Assembly: GCA_030141605.1 (NCBI GenBank)
Contig: JAQGDQ010000518.1
Span: 1 to 64,000, forward strand
Length of the DNA: 64,000 bases
Direction: 5' to 3'
Source of the DNA: Tubiluchus corallicola
Taxonomy: Eukaryota > Priapulida > Priapulimorpha > Priapulimorphida > Tubiluchidae
The notes under the pieces were generated by a model, which worked only from the letters and a program-made list of their open reading frames with translations, searched no databases and was not told the DNA's origin. Numbering within the stretch: position 1 is the first letter of the stretch; each line of letters starts with the position of its first letter. Below are positions 12,301 to 26,801 of this stretch, in pieces. A program made the translations under genes and the position numbers.

Positions 12301-15300
12301 ACACAAAAATTTAGCGGGTTGGTCCTTGTGCCATGCATCAAACAAGTTTTTGTGGAAATTAGAGTTTTTGGGTAACTCTGTTCACTGTCAAACAGGCAAA
12401 CAAACTGTCCTGAAAGCATAACCTTCCAGATATACGAGATTTTATTATACTCATTGTAGAGAGAGTAGGCCTACATCTCTGCAAAATGGTTAGTATCGCA
12501 TCCACACAAAAAATAAGTTATAATGTTCCAAAATGGGAGCCATTTTTGCATAATTAACACGTAAAAAAGGGAAATATGATAATAAGTAACTAATAAAACA
12601 AATTCCGTTGATGTTTTGCTTTATGGCCGTAGATTGAGGCAAGAACGAGTTTACCTTACCTGATCAACTATTACCATGTGTTGAAAGTCAGCCTGTTTAT
12701 CTTCCTTAAGACAACATGCTACTTGAAATAAACTGTGGAACTTAAAAGACAGGACAGCATCGACTTTCTTCCTGAAGCTGCCATTTGATAAACCAAGTTT
12801 CTCTGCAATGAGAAGAAAAAATCGATCTTAATCCTGCAAAAATGAGTTGCTGGAAATTCAAAAAAACTTAAAATCAGCTCCAACCGCACAGGTTAATGTA
12901 CCATAACTTTTTAGATACGAAAACTAAACTTTTCCATCAGGTTCTCTTAACTCCTTCAGGACCGCACCATTCAAAATAGATCTTATAAGACCTTTGACTT
13001 TTCCGCTACTGAGTGCGCACAGACATAACTAAATGATTAAAAATTAGACACTGTTCTATCAGAAGAATATCGAATATCCAATCATGCTATTTGTTTAAAT
13101 ATTTATAAGTGATTTAATTGGATAAAATTAAGAAAAACACGCCCTTTTCAGCCACTCCAACTTAGCCTATTGAGTAGCTTAGTCTGGTGTACACTTACGT
13201 GATCGTACACACTAATTTATTGATTGGCTGCTTGCTACAGACAAGCTGTGTAGTGCTCTGCTGCTATTCCAGGAAAAACCAACCGATCATCCAAAGACAA
13301 ATTAAGGTCATTTCATCTTTTAACTGAAATTTCTCCTTAAAAATAGAGTAGAAGTAAGGCCAAAGTGGATCAGAGTGTTGTGTCTGAATAGTTGAAACTT
13401 TCTGTATTAGCCGATTTCACACAGGTGATACTGTACTTTGCTACAGTGAAAACACTGCAGTTACTAAAAACTTTTTCAATTTATTCGTCAGAAGTCGATT
13501 TTTAATTTGTCTAAGGTAGGCAAATGCATTTCACATATAATTTTGCATGAAAGTCCATTGTGTGAGGAATAGATATCTACAAAAAATTTCAAATATAACA
13601 TCATCGCTGCTTAGTGAGAGCAGTTTTTCATGAATCCATGCAAAATGCAGCGAACGCTTATAGTCATGACGGAGTTAATGCACAGGAAAGTTCGCTAGTT
13701 ACCACCTCAGTATAACTGGCCATTCAATTTGACCCAAAACTTATCTAGTGAACTAGTTCAATGGCTTAATTTGAAGGGAATGGGTAAAAACAAGCAAACC
13801 AAAACATTGTAAGCTTTCAGTGTTAAAAACAAACAAAGAAACATACTTATCATTTTGCTAAGATTACTTCCACCGTCATCAGCTTGTGGTTCGGCAGCAG
13901 ACTGTGTGGTCTCTCTTGTTCCCCAGCTTACTTGATTCAAGTTGCAAATGGAATAAATCATCAGCAAAATGAATGTAGAAGGGATGGCAAGAAAGTATAT
14001 GAGCTGTAAGACATAATGACAGGTTATCTAGATACAAAAGTAAAGAAGCTGGTAATCATAACAACGTTTATAATATTAACTATATTTCGGGAAACCACCG
14101 CTCCCTTTATCAGGTTACATAAAATTAAGGACGTAGAATTCCTGATGTCATTTAAACAATGTAAAAGCAAATTGAAATGGAATAACAAAATAGTTGCTAT
14201 GGTAGACCTGAAATATACTTATTACTTATCCAATTGGATATACGTATTCTACAGGCATTGAAATGCAATCATTACTCGAATTTGTATTGCAACTGGCTGT
14301 AAGTATTTGACATTCTGGAATTCTATGTGATTAATTTTATGTAACCTAGCGAAGGGAGCAGTAGTTCCCCGAAATATCGTTAATGCTAATACATCTTATT
14401 GTGATTAACTATCTCTTTATTATTGCTATGTTTTTACAACATCACTTATCATAGATACAGTTTGGGTGATCAAAAATAATTTTTGTTTTAATGGCACCTA
14501 GTTTGCCAGACATAGTTTTAAAGGTAACTTCTTGTCAAGCTCAAAAGTCAGTGAGAAAGCTGGAAGTAGACGACATCAGGCTTTTCTGGTGACATCTTTA
14601 CTTTCAAGTATAACAGTATCAAAAATCATAGAAATGTACATCACAGAAATGTACAATCTTAAAAAGCTGTTATTTTGAATTACCAGATGAACGATACAGG
14701 TAAACTCTTGTGGGTGGAGTACAGCAGCAAACACAAAGCTGCCTAATATGATCCAGAAGAAAAAGGCTGTTGGGCCCAAGATGCTTGTTGACACAATCTG
14801 CACAAGAGTACCCACAATAACAATAGTCATTTCCACTCCATATAAGCCTGTTAGAAAAGCAGCCAGTTTCAGCTGTAAAAGAACAATGATATCACTATAA
14901 ATGGACTTACTGCTACGGTTGCCGGCATTAGCCATTGGCTACATAATTAGAAATGGTGCCTGTTATGGTCAGTTTATAAAAAAACATTTTCTACGTATCT
15001 ACCTGTGTTTTGGTTGTGCCGTAAAAGCAAGACAAGCAAAATATGACTACAGGTATTGCATTGATGATTAATGAAATCCACGTTCTTCTGAGAGATTCTT
15101 CGCCGGGCTTCTGAAAAAAACATTTGCTGTATGAGCTACAGAGACCCAGCCAGAATATAGAAGTAAATAGTTAAACTACTTTGAAGAATGCTACAGCATC
15201 AAGTAGAAGCATGGTATGATTACTTGCTTCTCTTTCTACTTGATTGACATAAAGTAATTAAGCTAACATGGCACAATGACTGCTCTTTGTAGTTCACTGG

Positions 15301-17494
15301 GTTCCCTATTGGGTTCTAGCTGTGACGTGAGAACATTCTCAAATTTAACAATAAGAATTTATGCATTGGCTCTTATAAATTAGAAATTATACAAAAACAT
15401 ATAATATATTAATTACATCGCTATTATATTTATAATGTACTTGGTGTTTAGTCACAGCCTGGTAATCAGCCTCGCACAGGACCATGACACAAAACCTCAT
15501 TACGGTTTCTGGCGCCGACGAGAGCGCTTCATTAGTGGATTCTAGTCTGCTTCTATATATGATTTTCATGTATCTTATCCACGTTGTTTTATACGTATAT
15601 AATAAATGGTTACTCTTTAATACTGTGCTGATCAGTTTTCGGTTTGGTCGTTCATCATGTTACAGTAGTATAAGAATATGTGTGCGTATATAGTTAATTA
15701 ACCATGACATTTTATAAATAATGTATGGTCTATTCGAAGTTCTATTCTGTAAGAGAAATTTCACAAACACACAACAAATAAATGTTTATCAAAGTATGTA
15801 ATTAAAGCACTGTACATGTAATGTACGCTATACATTATATACTTATTAATTCATTGTTGTATAAATTATATATTATATGCAAAAACGAGTGTTAATGTAA
15901 GTCAATTTGTTAGATTATATGGAACTGCAGTTATCAAAATTTTATGTCTTTAATGTTGAATTAAGGTGACATGGTAAATAAATGCAATACTAACTGTTGG
16001 AAAAGCTGCTGAAAGGGCACCGACTACCATAAGGAAGGTAACTCCAGGTCCTAAGATGCTGGTACCAAGTAGGAATGACTGGTATGCAATGTACAGCCAT
16101 GATATGGTTTGGTTCTTCTTAATTGTCTGCTTGGCGGCTGTTTAACAGTTAAGCATGTAATCACAGTCATTTAGAGACAAAGCTATTAACACAAAAAATG
16201 AAAGCTGCAGATAATGTATATAAATTTTTGATTTTTTTAAATGCACATTTGGCAATTATGCACTGGAAACTGTTATGAAATGTCCCAATCTCAATGAGTA
16301 GATTGTTCACAGAAGGTATTTTTGGTGCTAATATATGTTTCTAATTGTTCTCTGGTTAACAATGAATGCTGTCTTTCGATCATGACAAAGAAATCAAAAA
16401 ATTCACTGACTGTAACATTTGCAACTAACTTATTAACAGATCTATGATGTTGGCAATAGTTGATGGCATCCATCTTCTTCTTTGATTGAAGAATTCATCT
16501 AGCGCTTCAGGACAGTAAGTGTAAGCGTCAGCAGCTGCACAGTATTCAATACGAAATCCTTGTTGAAGAAGCAAAGTGCAAAGCCATCTAAATTATTATA
16601 TTAAGCCGTTATTTCTGTAAACATTTCCTATGGCGCATGTTGCGTCTGTGCCTCTAATGCGTATGCGTAGGGGTCGTGGTGAAGGCATTATTTTACTTTC
16701 CCGCGTTTTAGGTAGCAGCACTCGCCATGTGGGCGCAAAATGGATTTGTTGTCTGCTAAATTTGCATTCTGCTTTTGCTTCTGTTAGTTAGTGGGTAAAT
16801 TCTTGGCTAGCTCAACATAGTAAGTTGCTTTTTTTGTTAGTAGAAAAGGTATTTAACAATTACCTAAATTTCACTTCTAGCGTTTGGTAAATTTTGTATA
16901 GAAAAAGATTTACTACCGTTTAAACAGTTTTTATATCATATTTATTATTAAATTTTACAGAAATAAACGGCATAGTAAAATACATTATACCATTCATGGT
17001 TGAGTATGGTTCACGGAGACGAATGCTACAATGCAAGTAAAAATTTGTTAGAATCTGACTTCCAAATTGTTTCTTGACACACAATAAACTTAAATTTTAA
17101 ATTTGTATCGAATTTTAAATGCATTTGCATTGCATTTACCTACCTGTCTTCGCCCTGATTGAACTGCAGGTAATCAACTGCACTCTCAGCTGTAGACCTG
17201 TATTTGCTAATGATGTTTGGAGCCATTAGTGCACTTGCACGGCACAAGGAAAAGCAACCTGGACTGCACAGTACACAACCAATCATGTGTTCCGTGGCTT
17301 TCTGAAGCCAGTGACCAATGGCATACTCGAATTTCTGGTACCAAACCATCGGACCTAATTAATACAAAAAATACAAATATCGTTATATGGTGAGTATAAT
17401 CTATAAGCTAAATCTTTCTCTGTCTCTTCCCCAATCTTCTCCCCTCCCTCTCATCCCTCCATCTCTTTCTCCCTCGCGAACACACTCTTTCTCA

Positions 17495-17540
<46 letters not shown>

Positions 17541-20500
17541 GTCCCTCTCCCTCTCCGATTTCTCTCTCGCTCTTCGTCCTACCCATATTCTTTTAGTTCT
17601 TCAGCTTCATAGGTGAATAAACATTGAAGTTAATTAACGTTAAATTATACTGTGAGTGCATTAAATGAGAACTATTTTAAAAGGTAGTTTCAACAAAGAG
17701 GAAGTCACTCAAAAAACATAAAAAGCCAAATTAGCCAAACCTACCAGTTCCTACAGGATGGATGCGACCACAAGCAGCAGCAACGTTGACATTCTTTTTC
17801 AATAAATCTACAAGTAGCAATACTGCTGCAGGGCTGAAGTTGACATCACCATCTAGCATAAGCAAGTAACTATTATCAGCAATGGCTTGCTTCGTTCTTG
17901 CGTCTCCTTGCTCTTTGTCCAACAAGTTCCAACCCAGTAGGTAATACAAGTACATCACCTGCATATTTAGCAAGAAATGACATTCACGCTCACTCTATCA
18001 CTTCTTATCTTATCTACAAGGATATTTAAGCTAATAAGTTGTAGTACGTAAATGTTCGATTTTGCATACAGATCAGTTAAAAAGTAGTGCCGTTTCTTTA
18101 GTGGGCACTTCCTGTAAGACACGTTCACGCATGTGAATATGCAAGATTAATATACGTAAATATTGTTTACCTGACTCCATCGCTTCTTTTGACGTATCTT
18201 TTTTACATCTTTCATGTGGAAATATACGAGGTTACCTCCTGGAAGAGTCCATTCCAACCTGCCGCCATAAGGTGTAGGTATTTTCTTGAAATCCAGTGCA
18301 TCAATAGCAGCACCTGTGATAGCTCTAAAATAAAAGAATAAATAAACATTATATCAAAGCACATTAAATGTAAATGTAGCGAGGGTTCCGTCTTTATAGA
18401 TGCCTAAACGTCCTTATTATTTTTATTTGGAAAGACTGAACTCTTTTTTGTGTCGTGGATTCCCTGTTCTGATCGCTCGGAGTTTTCTCTTGTGGTGTAA
18501 CTTTTTTTGGAATTCCTCAAGCGACTAGCTCTGTTCTGCGCTCTAATCAACATCTTTTCTCATTCTGCCTGGCAAGTTGACAGAGAAAGGACTGCCCAAA
18601 AAACTGTCACGGTTAAATGAATAGAAAAAGGATAGACAAATATCTTATATCGTTTGTCGTATTGATTTATTGTGGAACAGTGTCTAGTTATTTAACCATC
18701 GAATAAAGGTGGTTTATATCGTTTTTAAATGCAACCACGCTGTTCTGAATATGTTATAATGTGTAATAATCAGGCATTTATAATTAAAAAGACTACAATG
18801 GTTGTTTCGAAAAAGTTTGGTTAGTGTCAGCAAAATCTTTGAAAAAATTGAGGCTTTGAAAGTGTAAAAACCTGCTTCAAAATTGACCCAGGTAATGTAA
18901 TCTTACACTCACACACAATTTTTGAGAGTTTTTGAGTGATTCTCCAGCTCAGTATTAGGAGTGTGGATAAAAATGGCACAGGAAAAATGGAACAGGTACA
19001 AATGGCACAGGTAAAAATGGCACAGAAAAAATGAAAATAAGTTTAGGATTGCTTAGCTTTGGCAGAGATCTGCTTCCTACTGAGCACATTCTAATTTTAT
19101 TATAGAAATCAATTGCATCAAAACAACATATGTGCGATTTTTTCTACATTTCCATTTGTGCAATTTTTTTCGGTGCCATTTTTACCCTGCTATTTTTCCC
19201 GTGCCATATTACCTGTACCATTTTTACCTCTGCCATTTTTACCTGTGCTATTTTTGCTTGTACGACTTTTTCCTGTACCATTTTTACCTGTGCCATTTTT
19301 ACCGGTATTAGAATCAATGCTGTCGTTGAGGGCTGCTGGCAGAGTAGCACGCCACATGCCACTAGGTGAAGTGACGAATTTTCTGGGAAATTTTTCGGGG
19401 TCAAATTATTTTTTCGGAACAATTTCGTCTAGAAACTAAGCCTTCTTACGTTTTTCGTTCTGTAACATTTTGTCTGATTTTTTGTTATTTTTCCTACCTA
19501 CCTGGCAGCATCTGTCAGAACACGAATGAATTGTTTCACAAATCCGTTGACAACAGGTGCTGACGGATCTCCATTTCTGTAGTCAAAAGCATTATCCATG
19601 AAAATGTGGCACTCGAATATGTAAAAATCGTTGTCCGTTTGGTTGAAATAGTCTCTGGCCAATCTGCGTGCGCACTGATCTTGATCGGTTCTGTATTAAA
19701 CAATTCTTTTATCTTAATGTCCTCCATCAAAGCATTTTTAATATTTACTTAACAAGGTACAGTACACTGTATTAAAGGAAAACCGGACGATTGTGTAGAC
19801 ATTAGTTCAGAATAAAAATGCTCTAAAATATTGAAAACTACAATAGCTTTTTTAAATCAAAGCTTAGCATAAATAATAACTATCTCGGATACTCAAAATT
19901 TTGTTAAAATTTCAAAGCTACACGCGGCTCAGTGAATCTACTAAGATTGACAACTGCGCCTTTTTGTCACATGGGCGTGGCCGACAAATAGAAGGCGGTA
20001 CCGTGACAACCATGATCATGAACTGCAGAGCTAGCTTCTGCCGTCATATGATGTAGAGCCCATTTTCGTGACATCACGTGTTTAAGCAATAACACTTACG
20101 CAAACGTGTTTGAAAGGGAAGATGCTTACAATTGCACAAACTTTGACGTAAGCAAGAGGTTACTTTCTGACATAATATTATAATAGACGTGTTCGGTTAC
20201 CATTAATTAACTTTCTAGGCTAATTATTCAAATATAGGAAACAATATAAAAAACTATTATAGGCAAGAAAATGTATATTTTGGGCAGTAAATTAAAGTGA
20301 GATTGAGTCTAAACAATCGTCCGGTTTTCCTTTAACAATACACACTTTTAGCTTTTCTCAACTTTACGTTCAAGTAGAACGTTGACGTCACACGTTACGA
20401 GTTTGCATTGTATAATAATTTTTATACAGTAATATCATTAACTAGAGCAGTTTTTATATTGTTTTCCATAAAAGCCTACGAGAAATTAATAAAACGTGGT

Positions 20501-23500
20501 AATAATTCTCATTTGTATAACACCAATTCTTCCATAACACAAAGTCTGTTTTCAAAAATTTCATTGTACGCCACAACTATAAGATGTATCTTGGGGCACC
20601 AACAAAACAATTTTCTGCCTCCCTCCTCCCAATCAAGGAGCCAAGCGTATACTCATACCTGAATATCGATTTCATCAGTTCCCTCATTTCCTGTGCTGTT
20701 TCGTGCCACATCGTAGCCACAAAATATATTCTTGTAGTGATTTCTTCGACAGCGGGAGCTGGTTTCCCATTTTTTGAAAAGTGATTTACCAGATCAGCAT
20801 TAGGATCAATGCTCTCATTGAGGGCTTCCCGCAGGGTTGCATTTAGACGCCCCAAACCGCTCTGGAATAATGGAAGTAGTCGAAACAGTGAGCCAAAGTT
20901 TTATGGAATAGTAAGTATACAATAGTAGTACTTACTAATAATAGTAATATAATAGTAATTATTATAGTAAGTGTACCTTAGCTCAACAATACGACTAAAA
21001 ACAGCAAGAAAACAATCATTATGTTACTACGCTTATGTTGCAAAGATATGGATAAATTTTCTATAATTTACATGCATATCTTCGTGAATTGTGTTAGCTG
21101 AACTACGGTTTTTTCTTATAGAGTCAAGTTTCAGCTGTCAGTCACATCTTTCTTGAATTCTTTTCAAACGTCTCGATCTAATATTTCTACTTCGTTAACA
21201 CTTTTGCAAATTTAAACTTCTACTTCGTTAACACTTTTGCAAATTTAAACTAAGTATTATCATCAGTTACTTTTTCAGTGATTAGAAACCTGTCTACCTT
21301 GTCTAAATCCAGGTTAGCAAGTTTATCGTCTCTATTTCTGTTCAATACAAGGCCAACATCAAACAATACACCACAAAAGAATGGTCGAACGAAGATTCTG
21401 AAACAGACATAACACTTGACTAGGCTTTATAACAGATTAATAATATTTGACCAAGGTCAACAAGTAAATTTGCGGTTCATTCACAGAATTTTTACATTTA
21501 CACAAAAACTATTTCAACTCCGAGATGTGGAATTCCCAGAAACAGCCCATGTAGACTAGGTATGAACATACGTAGCTGCTAACGTAGTATTCTCAACTGT
21601 ATAGGTCGACTTAAGTGGTTGTAAAGAACAAATTAAAGCTAAAGTTGTAAAATATTTTAAAATCGGTGCCATGATTTTGTCAGACACGACAACTAAAAAA
21701 ACGTTTTTAGAATGTTGCAACTGCGCAGATTCGTGGAAATGTCAGTGCTGTCACGTGAGAGAACGCTTAGGCCCATGTTGGCTCCCTCGCGTAGGAATTG
21801 CTTGCTCGAACTCCAAATCGAGAAAACTATATCTTGTACGTGGAAAGATCCTCGACACTTTTCTCACGTGGCATTTTGTAAACCTTGCACGACAATGAAG
21901 TAACTTGAGCTTTTGCAATTGATAAAATTTATTGACCATATAGTATTACCTTTCAAGAAATTCAAGAAATGAAGCTTACTTGCTAGATTTTGCCAGTCTC
22001 TCGATGCAGGGCGTCCACATATGAGATGTAATCCACACAAATGATATAAACCAGAAAATCCACATCCATAAGTAGAACGTTCCTACGTAATTCACGAATC
22101 CAGCCCAAGTGAACTGAGACTGACAGTTCCACGCTATAACATCTGGAATTCGGACTAGAGCATTGACGTGGTTTGACACGGAACACCTTGTGAACAAGAA
22201 TACCAGAGCTGTCGGGGTGCTTATTATTAATGGCAACCCGAAGCTGAACTCTTGAATCAAAATTTTGCAAGCAAATTTTGCGACTATGTAACCACATGTG
22301 CTGACAATACATTGTAAAAAAGCTACGATCACGGCAACTGAAGACATCTCAAACTTGAACCGCTTGCCAAAAATTAACCACAAAAACATAACCATTAGGC
22401 CAAATGAGAAGCCCACTTTCCATACGTTAATGATCAAGTAGGCCTTATGACGCCTGCGCCTGAACTGTTTCTTCACCAGAGCAATGCCAGACAGGCCTTT
22501 GAACCAAGAATCTCTTGAAACTAAGGACTCCCAGTAGCTCAGCGATATGCACACCATTGAAAAGCAGCAATACGTAGCTGTTTCAAAATCCATGGTTAAA
22601 CATATCCAAGCGAAGACGGAACATTGCATCAGGATGGCACACGTATCACAAAACAGGCAAATTCGTACGTATCTTTGTGAAGAGCTTCTATAGAGTGCTC
22701 TCAAAACACCAGGAACAATACAGACTGCGGTAAGAAGCGCTGCTCCTGGAATGGCGTCTATTATTGGAAGAATGCGGAAAGCTAGGATACATATTCCGAC
22801 TGTATGCGTAGTCTCAACACAAAACCACTAAAGTAAATGCAAAACAACGTTAGTTCGCTATGACGCTGTTCCTTAAACAGTATGTATGTCATACTCAAAA
22901 AAATATTTAGTTTTAATTTTAACGTTTTACTTTTGTTGAATTTTTTAAAATGTGATGTTTAAAATTGCATTTCTATAACAAAGAAAATAAATTCTGTTTT
23001 CTTTAAACGTTTCTTCTAATGAAGAAGAGAGTCAGCCTTTGACATTTTCTTTATTTACATATCTTAGATAGACTGTTCTATATCAGTGCCGAATTATCCT
23101 ATAGGCTAGTATAGGCTGCAGTCTAGGGCCCCCTCAAGCCTTGGGAGGTCCTCAAGCTTTCGTAACATTTGCTAAAAAAATTGTTTTCTCACTACGTCTG
23201 TCTTGAAATAAATAGTGAAATAGAGGTATTTCTTGAAGAATATTTTATTGACAAACAAAGAATGGCTATTCCAGTTTATTTAAAGAATTTGCAATAAGTT
23301 TACTTCAAGCTATGTAATTGCCGCTAAAATATATCAAGAGAAAAAATATTTAAGACGGCTGCGTCTGAGGAGGCCCCAATAATTTTGTTAGACTAATAAG
23401 GGTAAAAATCATTTTTACAAAACCCATGTCAGAATTGGTCAATAACTGAATTAATCTTATTTTGCGAAAATTTAGTCAATTCTTAAAGCAAAACTTATTT

Positions 23501-26212
23501 CATTTCTTTATTTTTATTTTTTTATTTATTCATAATACATCTATGAATGCATAGGATGCACATTTCAGGAACATCTTTCACTTTTTCTTGTGAGATACAC
23601 TCTCTGGAATATGTTCTCCCCTGCAAGCTGAAGGTATTAAGTCGGTGCTGCTTTCTCTTTCTAAGTTATGTTAAAAAATGTCAAAAGCCGTCGTCAAATT
23701 AAAACACTAAATTTTAGAAAAATTTCTTTCTGTTTGTTATAGTAATACAATTTTAAACATCACATCATTAAAAATTCAAGAAAAATAAAATGTAAAACAT
23801 TACAAGCCAGTTTTATCTTGTGCATAAAAGATACACATTCAAGTCATTTTATTACAGGCACTTATAAACATTTATAGCCAAAACAACACAACATCATTAA
23901 AATGTCCAATTCACATGTGAATTGTGTTGTGTTTGTGTTGACTATGTGAACTGGAACTCTTAATAAAGATACACCTTCATTATTATTTTGTTAATTTTGT
24001 ATGCCTTTTTGACTTGTCATTTTTGTTTTATTAAAGAATATGTAGGTAATATTTGGACGGCCCTATATTACATGTTTTATTTTCCTGAATTCTTTGCTGA
24101 CGAAATACCTTCAATCGCTGCTTAACTCTAATTTTATATCTTTTCATACGTCACTCGCGAAGGGATGAGCAACCATTTATAATTATTTTAAAACACGAAG
24201 AAATTACCGCATACCTAATTTTTTATATCACTAATCATGCTGAAATTACAACTGCACATTGATGCATAAGTAACAGTATTTTAATACATACCACTGTAAA
24301 TAATCCAATTGACGGCCATTTTGTAGTACGGAACAATAGAACTTTGGAGCATCTATACAAGCTGAGGACGTGAGGAAAAGAAACTATAATCCAGACTGCA
24401 ATGAACCATCCAATGACGACATCATCTACAGATCCTACATCATCAACCGTCAGTTTAACTACTGTGCTAATGTTCCTTTTTGGTAAGAGTTCGGTTATTT
24501 GTGATGTCGTTAAGAACAAGGTCAACTTGCTGAACACAGAACAAAAGAGCAGAGCAACACAGGTAAAGAAATACGTGAGAATTTTGCAGAATTTTTCGCA
24601 TGTTGTACTAGATCGAACAGTGACGATTTGCAGGGGATCGTTCTCCCGCACGTCTCTGAATGCATCCCACTTTTCCCGCAATTTTTCACCCGAAAAGCTG
24701 GAAACAGAAAAACGAAAAACCAATTGAAGGGTATAATCTTTGTTTTAGCCCTGAAAAAAATATAAGCATGAGATTTTTACGGACGTTGCAAGCCAAAATC
24801 TATCACTTAATAGTAGATTGCTGTACCATTGGAACATCCCTAATTTTTAAAGACAATCTTTTTCAGGAGGAGAAATTAAACTCGTAGAGAAGTCTTAGTC
24901 CCGTCCGAATACATCCTCCCTCACCGACAAGGCTTTCACCTAATGCTTTTTGCTGTCAGACTATCAAATCATGTGGATCTGCAAGTTTAACTATCTTTTA
25001 AGATAGTTAAAACTCCTTCAGAACCGTAAGCGTTCGCTGCATTTTGCATCGGTTCATGAAAAACTGCTCTCACTAACCAGCGATTACATTATATTTGATA
25101 ATCGCAACGCTTTGGATTTTCATGCAAAATTATATATGAAATGCAATTGCCTACCTTAGACAAATCAAAAATCGATTTTTGACGAAAAATTGAAAAAAAA
25201 GCTTTCAGTGACTGCAGTGTTTGCACTGGAACAATCACTTGTGTGAAATTGTCTAATGCAGAAAATTTCAACTATTCAGACACAACAGTCTGATACACTT
25301 TGGCCTCAAGTCTACTTAAAAGACCACACAACAGTCTGATACACTTTGCCCTCAAGTCTACTTAAAATACCACACAACAGTCTGATACACTTTGGCCTCA
25401 AATCTACTTAAAAGACCACACAACAGTCTGATACACTTTGGCCTCAAGTCTACTTAAAAGACCTATTTTGAATGGTGTGGTCCTAAAGGCGTTAATATAT
25501 TGAGTGCCCACAAATAACCGCTGTTTACGTAAAGCTTAGGCTTATGTAGTACAAGCTGTAGCATGACCCTTTTTGCTAGGGTATATAAAAACACATACTA
25601 CAGAACACATTGCATCAACATATTACTGAATCAGTACAGCATCTATAATGTCCTCAGTATTTAGCGCGGACGCTTCTTGAGTTTTGCGCAACCTTAACCT
25701 TTGCTGGATGTATCAGAACTGAACTGTTCAAAAATTCACTTAACTCCAACCCTGCCGAAAATATGTGAATTTGCGATATCCTGAAAGATCAAGCTGAGGC
25801 TAAGATGATACAAGAACATACCAGTGTTTGGTATTCAAAAGATTAGCTTGTGAAACATCTTCAGCATCTTGAACCCTGATCTCTATTCAATTTCCGATCA
25901 TGCCTCTCAAGAATGCACGACGTTCCATACGAAATACTGAGGTCATGGTTTTCTTCAATTAATTCAGCAAGGTTTTAATGTAAACTGATTGTTCTATGTT
26001 GTTTTTTACCCTTTAAAAATGATTATATTATACGTTTTTTTAATGAATTGCAAAAAAACTTGGTCATTATGTTAATTAAGCTTAACATACCAAAATTAGT
26101 TTAACATGGTTCCAGATAAACTGTTTCAGAGACAACTGTTTAGCATAATTACCTTAGAAAACAATGACGTAGTGAATGATGTACCACATACATTCACTCA
26201 CGCATGCGCGTG

Positions 26213-26297
<85 letters not shown>

Positions 26298-26766
26298 CAA
26301 GAAAGACACACTATAAGTGTAATAAAAAAACCCTGATATTCTGAATGTTGAATCAGTCATTACCTGGTTGACTTTCTTTCATATTGAGTACTTGGCGATT
26401 TAAATATTTGCAGCTGTTTAGCGCTAGATGTCTGAAATTATAAGAAAGTGTTTGCTACAATAATATTAACATAATAATAATATGATATAATAACACTGAA
26501 ATGTGTTTGTACTTTCTGAGCCTGCTGGAACAAGTGCCTAATCACATGGACGTCTTTTGAAAGGCAAAAGAAAAACAAAAATTGGTTTTTAATTTTCAGT
26601 GTATCATTATTAATTTTGTTTCATTCTAATGGGCATCTTAGGCAGTGCTAAGGAGGATTGCAACAGTGTTATTTTGTTGTTTGCTTTTGTCATGTGTTTG
26701 CGTCACAACCCAGCTGTCCGCCATGTTTGGGCTAGTTGTGGCCGTAGTCCCAACGAACGCATTGTA

Positions 26767-26801
<35 letters not shown>

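Larger units (their letters stand above)
14873..16429. other. Chitin synthase introns 11-13
   Basis: Apart from exons 12 and 13 this stretch is AT-rich intron with no further structure that I can support. Confidence 0.5.

Noticed and set aside
16291-16473. Minus-strand 60-codon frame overlapping chitin synthase exon 11
   Set aside because: Wrong frame relative to QRRRW; reads through the exon 11 donor.
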